From: an uncultured Stomatobaculum sp.
Lineage (GTDB): Bacteria; Bacillota; Clostridia; Lachnospirales; Lachnospiraceae
DNA: 64,000 nt
Assembly: GCF_937924975.1 (NCBI RefSeq)
Contig: NZ_CALEYG010000028.1
Location: forward strand, 1-64,000
Direction: 5' to 3'
The stretch's first letter is position 1. Every line of letters starts with the position of its first letter. The position numbers and the translations under genes are program-made. Shown in pieces: positions 41,145 through 47,796 of the stretch. Under the pieces are notes generated by a model. It was given only the letters and a program-made list of their open reading frames with translations. It made no database searches and was not told where the DNA came from.

Positions 41145-42722
41145 ATGGGAAAGAGCATCTTTGAAAGCATGTACCTGCCGCTTCCTTCTCCGGTGCAGCA
41201 GATGAAGGAGCGCGGAAATTTAAAAGAGGCAGAGGCGTATTTGCAGCATTTGCTGGAAACGGGAGACTGTCTCCCGGAGGAGCGGCAGCGCTTCCGCGCG
41301 GAGCTGGAAATACTCCGCCGTTTGCCCGCGGAATATCCCTATACAAGGGCGGAAGCGCTGGAACTTGTGCGGCGCTATGTTCCGAATTTTTCGGAGGCGG
41401 ACTTTGATTCCTTGCGCACGGACGGCAGAATATTTTGGCGCTATCTGGACGGTGAGCCGCGCTATTTCGGCCGCTTCTTTGACTCGCTCTGTAAAACCGA
41501 TCCCTTCTTTGCCGTAGCGGCGGAGAAGCAAGGGCATCATGTTCCCGGCAGTGACCGCAAGTTGCTTAGCGAGAGCGCGGAAAAAATGCGGGCGCAGGGA
41601 GAACTCTCTGTGCGCCTCGCGGTGCGCGCGGAACTGGAATTGAAGGAGGCAGTTTTCCGGGAAGGGGCTCTTGTTCGGGCTTACCTTCCTCTGCCGCGTG
41701 TTACGGAAGAGCAGAGTGAGATTGCGGTCGAAGAGATGAGCGCCGGGGGACTGCTCGGCGCGGAAGCGGCAGAGCAGCGCGTGGTCTTCTGGGAGGAAAG
41801 GCTACGCGAAAACCATCCTTTCACGCTTCGCTACCGTTTCCTGCATACCGAGAGCTATCGCGATGTCTACGGATTTGCGGAGAGAATGCAGGCTGTGGGC
41901 AAAAATACGAGTGAAAACAAAACGGAATACAAAGACTTAGCGGAGACGGGCGTCCATGCGGAGCAAGGAATAGAACAGAGAGAGGAGAGCGGGACCCAAA
42001 GCATCTCGGAATACCGCTTTGAAAGCAAGACGGAAGGTAACGAAAATCGGGCGGGAGACAACGAAAATCGTATGGCGAGCGGAATGGAGGTGTCTGTAGC
42101 GAACGGCCGAAACAGCGCCTTGTTTCCGCCGAGCGCGTACCTCAGGAGCCTTGCGGATGAGCTAACCGCGGGGGCGACGGAGCCCCTTGTCAAGGCAAAG
42201 TGCTTCTATGACTTCATCACAAAGAAGGTGCGCTACAGCTTCATGCCCTCTTATTTTTGCCTGGACAGGATGGCGGAGCGCTGCGCGACGGACCGCGTTG
42301 GCGACTGCGGCATTCAGGCGCTCTTGTTCCTATCGCTCTGCGAGGCGGTCGGAATCCCGGCGCGCTGGGAGAGCGGGCTAAAGACAGAGCCTAAGTTTAT
42401 CGGCGCCCACGACTGGGTGCGTTTTTACAGCGCGGATTTCGGTTGGCGGGCTGCGGATTTATCCTACGGGGGTTCCGCTTGGAAGCGCGGAGACGAGCTC
42501 TTGCACCGCTTCTACTTCGGCAACGTGGACCCGTGGCGCATGGCGGCAAATGCGCGTATACTTGGAGAGACGGGTTTCCCGGAGCCGGAATTCCGCGCCG
42601 ACCCTTACGACAATCAGGTGGGAGAGATGGAACTGGACGGTCGTGGTCTTCGCTACGAGGAATTCCGCCGCCGAAAAGAAGTGCTGCGGGCAGAAGAGAT
42701 ACGGCAGGTGATACGTCCGTAA
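41145..42722 (+). CDS. Transglutaminase-like domain protein
   Basis: A cytoplasmic 525-residue protein. The C-terminal third has a papain-like transglutaminase core: FYDFITKKVRYSFMPSYFCL, the nucleophile Cys in VGDCGIQALLFLS, the His in IGAHDWVRFYS and the Asp in WRAADLSYGG. The N-terminal 240 residues are helical and unrecognised. Residues of about 245-310 form a Glu/Asn/Lys-rich linker of low complexity. ATG 41145 with AAAGGAGAG is chosen; the longer frame from 41091 starts in the previous terminator. It opens a three-gene operon with genes at 42736 and 43571. Confidence 0.8.
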   Translation: MGKSIFESMYLPLPSPVQQMKERGNLKEAEAYLQHLLETGDCLPEERQRFRAELEILRRLPAEYPYTRAEALELVRRYVPNFSEADFDSLRTDGRIFWRYLDGEPRYFGRFFDSLCKTDPFFAVAAEKQGHHVPGSDRKLLSESAEKMRAQGELSVRLAVRAELELKEAVFREGALVRAYLPLPRVTEEQSEIAVEEMSAGGLLGAEAAEQRVVFWEERLRENHPFTLRYRFLHTESYRDVYGFAERMQAVGKNTSENKTEYKDLAETGVHAEQGIEQREESGTQSISEYRFESKTEGNENRAGDNENRMASGMEVSVANGRNSALFPPSAYLRSLADELTAGATEPLVKAKCFYDFITKKVRYSFMPSYFCLDRMAERCATDRVGDCGIQALLFLSLCEAVGIPARWESGLKTEPKFIGAHDWVRFYSADFGWRAADLSYGGSAWKRGDELLHRFYFGNVDPWRMAANARILGETGFPEPEFRADPYDNQVGEMELDGRGLRYEEFRRRKEVLRAEEIRQVIRP

Positions 42723-42735
42723 GGAGCGGGAAACA

Positions 42736-43578
42736 ATGAGGGACAGGAGTTTTAACAGCTGGATGCAGCGGGTTCTCTTTCAAAACTACGAAGACTGGCA
42801 TATGAAGGAGCCGAACTATAACCGGAACGGTTTTAATATAATCGGAATTGATAACACGCTGAAAGCGATGCAGGACGGATATATTCCATATATGGAACTG
42901 ACCCCGCCGCAGGCAATTCAGGGTTGCACGCGGATGAAGGCGATTGTCAACAAGAAAAAGGACGGTGTCGACTTATATCTGGATGTGGATGGCAAATCCT
43001 ATATGATTCCGGCACTCGGCTATCCGGAGGCAGTGCGGATTTTGCGGAACTTTGTGAGCCGCTTAAAGCTCCCGGAAGCAAGCAGATATATCGAGGTACA
43101 GCGTGTAGACGGTAAGGCGATTCAGGCGGACTTTCGAAAACTCGCTCTGCTTTTGCTCGGTGACAGCGAGCGAACAAAGCGCTTTTTAAAAAAGCAGAGG
43201 CCTGACAGCATCGAAGCGGCGGAAGAAGCGCGGAATGCGCTTTACGAGGAGATGTTGGAGCAAAGAAAAGCGGTTGAACTTGAGTGGAAGTGCGACAAGG
43301 AGAGTTTCCTCGCGTTGGTCGGGGAACTCTGCAAGGCGCGGAAGCTTGCAATCCGGGAAGACGGTCTGCACGAGGCGCCCGGTGATATAGAAGGCTGGTG
43401 CCGGGAACTGAGTGCACAGTGGAACGATGACTGCCTCGCGGAGCTCGACATGTTCAGCGAGACGCACGGCTTGTTTCTGCTTGAAAGGGAACACTGTGAT
43501 GAGGCGGTACGATTGGCAGAGAAACTGTTGCTGACCGTCAAGATATACGGAAGCGGGGAGGAAGCACGAAATGTTTGA
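42736..43578 (+). CDS. Protein of unknown function in the transglutaminase-SseB operon
   Basis: I do not recognise this 280-residue protein. It has no signal peptide or transmembrane segment. The N-terminal part (SFNSWMQRVLFQNYEDWHMK, NGFNIIGIDNTLKAMQDGY) is alpha/beta-like; the C-terminal 130 residues are helical and charged (AAEEARNALYEEMLEQRKAV). It starts 13 bases after the transglutaminase gene and overlaps the SseB gene by eight bases, so the three are one transcription unit and probably act together. Confidence 0.75.
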   Translation: MRDRSFNSWMQRVLFQNYEDWHMKEPNYNRNGFNIIGIDNTLKAMQDGYIPYMELTPPQAIQGCTRMKAIVNKKKDGVDLYLDVDGKSYMIPALGYPEAVRILRNFVSRLKLPEASRYIEVQRVDGKAIQADFRKLALLLLGDSERTKRFLKKQRPDSIEAAEEARNALYEEMLEQRKAVELEWKCDKESFLALVGELCKARKLAIREDGLHEAPGDIEGWCRELSAQWNDDCLAELDMFSETHGLFLLEREHCDEAVRLAEKLLLTVKIYGSGEEARNV

Positions 43579-44719
43579 TTCACTGAAGAATTTCTTCGGC
43601 GGCAAAAAGGAGCCGGACGGATCGGAAAAACAGCAAAAGGCGCCCGTTCGCTTCACGCTGATGGCGGAGCGAGTTGTGCCGGACGCCGGGGAGCGGTTTT
43701 ATGCCGAGGGAGAGCTCTTCGGCGAGGCTACGGTCGGTGAGCGGGTCACGATTTTACACCGCGACGGCAACATCTCCCACCCTGTCTTAGAGGAGATGCA
43801 GGGAGGCGGTGCAAACACGAAGCTCTTCTTTTCGGGAAAAGAGGGCTTATCCCTTGATTGGACCTACGCTCTGATTACGAATATTCCCTATCAGATTGAG
43901 GTCGATGTGAACCGGCCGATTGAAAACCCCTATCTCCTTGGGCTCACGCGGGTCGTTTTTCGCTTTCAGCAGGAAGGGGATTTTCTAAATCTCTTTTTCC
44001 GTGAGCTGGTGCGAAGCCACTATCTGCTCGCAGTGCGAACGGACGGAAGCCTGCCCGAGGGGAGCGGCACGGTGACATTGAAAAAGGGCATGCAGTTCGG
44101 CATTGCCCGCGTCACCCTGGATGAGGGTGAGGAAGCCTTGCCGGTCTATACGGATTGGGACGCCATACGACAGATGGAAGCGCAGGGGGCAAACGGGTGG
44201 AAGCGGGAGACCATGGTTCTCCACTTTCCGCAGCTTGTCGGGATGCTCCGGGAAAACGAGGGCTTTGTGATTAACCCCTACGGGCCGCAATTATTCTATG
44301 TCTCGCCCGACATCATCCGCAGCATTCAAAATTCTCCGGGGTATCAGAGTGAGTTCGGGGAGGCCAAGATGCAGAGTAAGACCGTCGAGCGGGATAGCAA
44401 GATGATGCTCGGCTACCCGGCGGAAAACGAAGAGGTGACGGCTTTAAAGAGCGCGCTGCTTGCCTATGCAAAATCGCGGCGGGAAATTGCCATGCTGGAT
44501 TTGCTCCTAAAGAGCGACGAGGACGGAACCCAGTCCTATCTCATCATTCTGGATGTGCCGGAGGAGAATTGCCGCGCGTATTTTCAGGAGATTTACAATG
44601 CCTGCCGCCATCTTTTGCACCGCGTCTGCTACATGGATTTTGTGACCCTGCGGCGTGCGGGATTTGCGGACGGTGTGCGGACAGAGCCGCCGCTCTATGT
44701 CCGAGAGAATGAAGACTGA
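43571..44719 (+). CDS. SseB-domain protein
   Basis: A 382-residue protein. Residues about 205-270 match the SseB N-terminal pattern (EEALPVYTDWDAIRQMEAQ; GFVINPYGPQLFYVS), and the rest of the C-terminus (LLKSDEDGTQSYLIILDVPE) matches the second SseB domain. The N-terminal 100 residues after a basic, Gly/Lys-rich start look like a beta-barrel (MAERVVPDAGERFYAEGELF). SseB was named for serine sensitivity in E. coli; its molecular role is unclear. It is last in the operon. Right after its stop the reading frame continues into a histidine-kinase fragment. Confidence 0.75.
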   Translation: MFDSLKNFFGGKKEPDGSEKQQKAPVRFTLMAERVVPDAGERFYAEGELFGEATVGERVTILHRDGNISHPVLEEMQGGGANTKLFFSGKEGLSLDWTYALITNIPYQIEVDVNRPIENPYLLGLTRVVFRFQQEGDFLNLFFRELVRSHYLLAVRTDGSLPEGSGTVTLKKGMQFGIARVTLDEGEEALPVYTDWDAIRQMEAQGANGWKRETMVLHFPQLVGMLRENEGFVINPYGPQLFYVSPDIIRSIQNSPGYQSEFGEAKMQSKTVERDSKMMLGYPAENEEVTALKSALLAYAKSRREIAMLDLLLKSDEDGTQSYLIILDVPEENCRAYFQEIYNACRHLLHRVCYMDFVTLRRAGFADGVRTEPPLYVRENED

Positions 44720-44860
44720 GACGAAAACGGTCGGATTTGGGTTTCCTTGAACGAAACGGGAGAACAGATTGTAATAAAGGTAAAAGATAACGGCCTCGGC
44801 CTTGCGGAGGAAGATAATTTGAAACACGAATCAAGGCGTAATCTTCCGTGGATAGAATGA
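44720..44860 (+). pseudogene. Histidine kinase C-terminal fragment
   Basis: Directly after the SseB stop, in the same frame, the sequence reads DENGRIWVSLNETGEQIVIK then VKDNGLGLAEEDNLKHES and stops at 44860. This is the N-box to G1-box part of a histidine kinase ATPase domain (DNGLGL). The N-terminal part and the G2 box are missing. It looks like a deletion joint between the SseB operon and a lost two-component system that may have been linked to the PepSY gene. Confidence 0.6.
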
Positions 44861-45606
44861 AGACAGCTTTTACCGTGCTCTGTTCACTTGCCATTCTGAC
44901 TGCGGTAGGTACCGGAACAGCCTTTGCGGATGCGGGCGTCGATCCGGTCGCGGCAGAAAATGTGCGCACCGAGTTCGATTTTGAGCAGGGCCACTTCATC
45001 TACGATGTGGAGTTCACCGCGAACGGAACGGAGTACGGCTATTGGATTCAGGCTTCGGACGGAAGTGTAGTCAAGAAGAAGATTGAGCTGATTGGCGCGG
45101 GCGGAAGCAAGACCGGCATCACCGCGGCAATCACGCAGAAGGACGCGAGAAAGATTGCCCTTGAGGACGCGGGACTTATGGAGGCGGAAGTTACTATCAG
45201 CGCCGAGAAGCTGGATACGGAAAACGATGACGGCGTGCCGAACTATGACCTGGATTTCTACACCGCAACCCACGAGTATGACTACGAGATCAATGCGCTC
45301 ACGGGTGCCATCATGGATAAGAGCGTGGAAGTGAACGAGCACGCGGTGCCGGAGACCAAGCTCGCAGCGACCGCAGCGCCGACTGCGGCGGCAACCGAGG
45401 CCGCAAGAGGTTTTATCGGTGTGGATCGTGCAAAGTCGATTGCGCTGGGACACGCGGGTGTCTCGGCATCCTCGGTATCCTTCTCCAAGGCGAAGCTCGA
45501 TGACGATGACGGCAGAGGCGTGTACGAGATCGAGTTCTATGTAGGAAACACAGAGTATGATTATACGATGATGCCTACTCCGGAGGCATCATCGTATATG
45601 ATATAG
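44857..45606 (+). CDS. Exported PepSY-domain protein with damaged ends
   Basis: Signal peptide at residues 1-25 (AFTVLCSLAILTAVGTGTAF before ADA). Two and a half PepSY units follow: the first lacks its leading helix, the second is complete (ITQKDARKIALEDAGL to YDYEINALTGAIMDKSV), and the third (VDRAKSIALGHAGVSASSVS) stops at EYDYTMMPTPEASSYMI where a -EI-x-TG- ending is expected. The 3' end coincides with a perfect inverted repeat (45563-45597). PepSY proteins are thought to inhibit or bind peptidases outside the cell. No good ribosome binding site lies before ATG 44857, so expression is doubtful. Confidence 0.7.
   Translation: MKTAFTVLCSLAILTAVGTGTAFADAGVDPVAAENVRTEFDFEQGHFIYDVEFTANGTEYGYWIQASDGSVVKKKIELIGAGGSKTGITAAITQKDARKIALEDAGLMEAEVTISAEKLDTENDDGVPNYDLDFYTATHEYDYEINALTGAIMDKSVEVNEHAVPETKLAATAAPTAAATEAARGFIGVDRAKSIALGHAGVSASSVSFSKAKLDDDDGRGVYEIEFYVGNTEYDYTMMPTPEASSYMI
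45563..45597 (+). repeat. Inverted repeat within the 3' end of the PepSY gene
   Basis: ATACGATGATGCCT and AGGCATCATCGTAT are perfectly complementary, separated by ACTCCGG. It lies just where the PepSY homology is lost, as if a short stretch were copied back on itself. Confidence 0.75.
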
Positions 45607-45624
45607 ACCGCGATTGATCCTTAC

Positions 45625-45668
45625 AGAGGGCCCGTTCGGAAAATGATTCCGAACGGGGCTCTTGTTCG
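45625..45668 (+). terminator. Terminator of the PepSY gene
   Basis: AGAG.GCCCGTTCGGA pairs with TCCGAACGGGGCTCT, followed by TGTT. The T-run is weak. Confidence 0.65.
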
Positions 45669-45680
45669 TTGATTGGCAGC

Positions 45681-45697
45681 GCGAACGGCGTTACAAT
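45681..45697 (+). promoter_or_regulatory. Half-site matching the relB operator
   Basis: GCGAACGGCGTTACAAT is nearly identical to the right half of the palindrome ahead of the antitoxin gene at 46915-46937 (CGCAAACGGCGTTACAAT). The left half (TTGTAA) is absent. It lies about 115 bases upstream of the methyltransferase gene. Confidence 0.35.
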
Positions 45698-45811
45698 ATA
45701 CCTAGAGATGACATGGAAAAATCGGCCCGATTGAATGTAAGCGTCAGGCCGATATTCAGATCGAATATCGAGAAATTTGTCTGTAGAAGGTATGCGAAGT
45801 GAGGGGCAATT

Positions 45812-46450
45812 ATGTTGGATCAAAAGGGCTTTGATCTCTGGGCAGAAGACTATGATAAGTTTGTGGGGATTTCCGAGGAAAAAAACACCTATCCCTTTGC
45901 CGGATACAGAGCAGTGCTCGGAAACATCTATCAAAGTATTATGCGAAAGCCGAAAGCTGTTGTTCTGGACCTTGGCTTTGGAAGCGGAAGGTTGACGGCC
46001 AAGCTGTATGAAAAGGGCTGTACCGTTTATGGGCAGGACTTTTCGGAGCATATGATCGAACTTGCCGCGCAAAAGATGCCGGAGGCGAGGCTCTATCAGG
46101 GGGACTTTGCAGAGGGGCTGGCAGAACCGCTCCTCAGAGAACGCTATGACTTTATCATAGCGACCTACTCGCTACATCATCTAGGTGATGAGCAGAAGCT
46201 TCTGCTTTTGCAAGCCCTCCGCAAGCTGCTGAACCCGGGCGGGCAGCTTTTAATCGGCGATGTGATGTTTGAGGACCGGGAGAAGCTGGAGCAGTGTCGA
46301 AGGGAGGTGGGCGATGCCTGGGATGAAGAAGAGATCTACTTTGTTGTGGACGAACTGAAGCAGATGTTTCCGGAGTTTAGGTTTGAGAAAATTTCATTTT
46401 GTGCAGGTGTGCTGGAGCTTGACTGTGAGGCGTTGCGCGCAAGAGAATAA
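45812..46450 (+). CDS. Class I SAM-dependent methyltransferase
   Basis: A 212-residue methyltransferase of the Methyltransf_25/11 kind: motif I VVLDLGFGSGRLTAKL, then VYGQDFSEHMIELA, DFAEGLAEP and the post-motif LNPGGQLLIGDVMF. It resembles YrrT-type enzymes by its start FDLWAEDYDKFVGISEE, though the substrate is uncertain. The start follows GAGGGGCA. It is unrelated to the duplicated methyltransferase pair of the accessory block. Confidence 0.85.
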   Translation: MLDQKGFDLWAEDYDKFVGISEEKNTYPFAGYRAVLGNIYQSIMRKPKAVVLDLGFGSGRLTAKLYEKGCTVYGQDFSEHMIELAAQKMPEARLYQGDFAEGLAEPLLRERYDFIIATYSLHHLGDEQKLLLLQALRKLLNPGGQLLIGDVMFEDREKLEQCRREVGDAWDEEEIYFVVDELKQMFPEFRFEKISFCAGVLELDCEALRARE

Positions 46451-46458
46451 AGAAAAAA

Positions 46459-46503
46459 GAACGGAGCGCCTTGTTTTCTTAAGGCATTCCGCTCTTTTTT
46501 ACG
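46459..46503 (+). terminator. Terminator of the methyltransferase gene
   Basis: GAACGGA..GCCTT pairs with AAGGC..TCCGCTC, followed by TTTTTT. In the minus direction it can also end the GntR fragment. Confidence 0.7.
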
Positions 46504-46504
46504 G

Positions 46505-46876
46505 TCAACAGATCAGAGTGTTGACCCAGTTCTTACGCACGACAGCACAGGCAGCCGCAAGGTCGTGTTTTTGCAGGGCGGAGATCAGCTCCTCATGCTG
46601 TTTGGGAGAACGACTTTTGCTGGCATCTGCGATATAGTACATGTTTTCAATTCGCGCCACATGGCTTTCAAGTGTCTCAATGAAGCGTTTTAAAAAGGTG
46701 TTATTGGATAAGGCAACAAAAACGCCGTGAAAGCGGCTGTCATATAGACGTATGGTCTTTACATCGGAATCATGACAGGCTTTGGAGAACTTTTGATTGA
46801 GTGACCGGAGCTCAAGAATTACTTCATCATCGACAGAAGGGAAGGAAAATTCCAAGGCGAGGACATGAAGCTTATA
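46505..46876 (-). pseudogene. GntR/FadR-family regulator, C-terminal FCD fragment
   Basis: The minus-strand frame contains the FCD effector domain: LNQKFSKACHDSDVKTIRLY, DSRFHGVFVALSNNTFLKRF, and HEELISALQKHDLAAACAVV, with histidines placed for a metal site. The N-terminal wHTH is absent and an in-frame stop precedes the remaining part near 46879. It has no start with a ribosome binding site. It cannot bind DNA as it stands. Confidence 0.65.
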
Positions 46877-46913
46877 TCAAGAAAGAAGTGTTGAAGAGGG
46901 CAATCTGTGTTGA

Positions 46914-46938
46914 ATTGTAACGCAAACGGCGTTACAAT
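46914..46938 (+). promoter_or_regulatory. Palindromic operator of relBE
   Basis: ATTGTAACGC-AAACG-GCGTTACAAT is a 10-bp perfect inverted repeat, 20 bases before the antitoxin start. A RelB-type antitoxin would repress its operon here. Confidence 0.55.
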
Positions 46939-46958
46939 CTTATAAGGAGGTAATTGTC

Positions 46959-47267
46959 ATGGAAAAAACAGCGACATTAAACTTGAGGGTCAATCCGACA
47001 TTGAAAGCGGATGCGGAGGCAATCCTCGGACAATTAGGTCTTCCGATGTCAACGGCAGTGGATCTGTTTTTAAATCAGATAGTGCTTACGGGCGGTCTTC
47101 CTTTCGCAGTGAGTTTACCCGCTGTGCCCGCCGGCATAGATGCACGTGGGATGAGCGAAGAAGAAATTCGCGAAAAACTACGGAGAGGTTATGAGGATTA
47201 CCGGAGCGGAAAGGTGCAGGATGCCGCAAGTACATTTTCAAAGTTTCGGGATAGTCACAGAAAATGA
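46959..47267 (+). CDS. RelB/DinJ-family antitoxin
   Basis: A 102-residue antitoxin with ribbon-helix-helix (ATLNLRVNPTLKADAEAILG; LGLPMSTAVDLFLNQIV) and the usual GGLPF motif of RelB/DinJ proteins. The charged C-terminus should wrap around the toxin. AAGGAGGT precedes it. It overlaps the toxin gene as ATGA. It is intact. Confidence 0.9.
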   Translation: MEKTATLNLRVNPTLKADAEAILGQLGLPMSTAVDLFLNQIVLTGGLPFAVSLPAVPAGIDARGMSEEEIREKLRRGYEDYRSGKVQDAASTFSKFRDSHRK

Positions 47268-47590
47268 AGCGATATACAGTCCGGATTACAGATCAAGTAG
47301 TCGGAGACATGGAGGAGCTGTATACGTATATCGCTGTTCAGTTTAGAGCGCCGGAGAACGCAATGAGGCAGTACGATTGAATTGCGGAAGCCATCCTCAC
47401 GCTTGACCAATTTCCCGAACGTTTTGGGTGTTTTCACACCGAACCGGAATACTCTATGGGGATCTGCAGGATGGTGGTAGATAACTTTTTGGTCTGCTAT
47501 GTCATCGAAGCGGATGTTGTCACGGTAACGAATGTTCTGTACGGAGCTTCCGATGTTCGACAGAGATTGAAGAATCGTAGAGAGGGTTGA
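47264..47590 (+). pseudogene. RelE/ParE-family toxin with nonsense mutation
   Basis: The 108-codon frame starts MKRYTVRITDQVVGDMEELY and ends VTNVLYGASDVRQRLKNR, a RelE/ParE-type fold (also FPERFGCFHTEPEYSMGICR and MVVDNFLVCYVIEADVVTVT). Codon 39 is TGA at 47378-47380, in QYD-stop-IAEAILTLDQF, where the family has Arg or Lys (CGA to TGA is one change). No start with a ribosome binding site exists just after it. The toxin is probably dead while the antitoxin is kept. Confidence 0.8.
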
Positions 47591-47623
47591 GAAGGACAGT
47601 AGTTGTTAGTGCATGAGTGTTTA

Positions 47624-47660
47624 GTCGCAGACTTTGAATGACGTGGTCTGCGACTTTTTT
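47624..47660 (+). terminator. Terminator of relBE
   Basis: GTCGCAGAC pairs with GTCTGCGAC, with a 13-base loop, then TTTTTTG. Confidence 0.75.
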
Positions 47661-47796
47661 GTGTTTCTTGCTCCTTGCCCCTTGCTAGAGCGGCTGTCAA
47701 ACCTGTGCTAAAATACAGGTGTTGGAGAGTGCTTTTTATAAAAAACACCGAACGATTTGTTTGTCGATGCGGATGAGAATAAGAGGGGAATGAAAG

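Noticed and set aside
47378..47380. TGA in the RelE frame as selenocysteine
   Set aside because: No hairpin of SECIS type follows at once, no selenoprotein family fits, and family members have a charged residue here.
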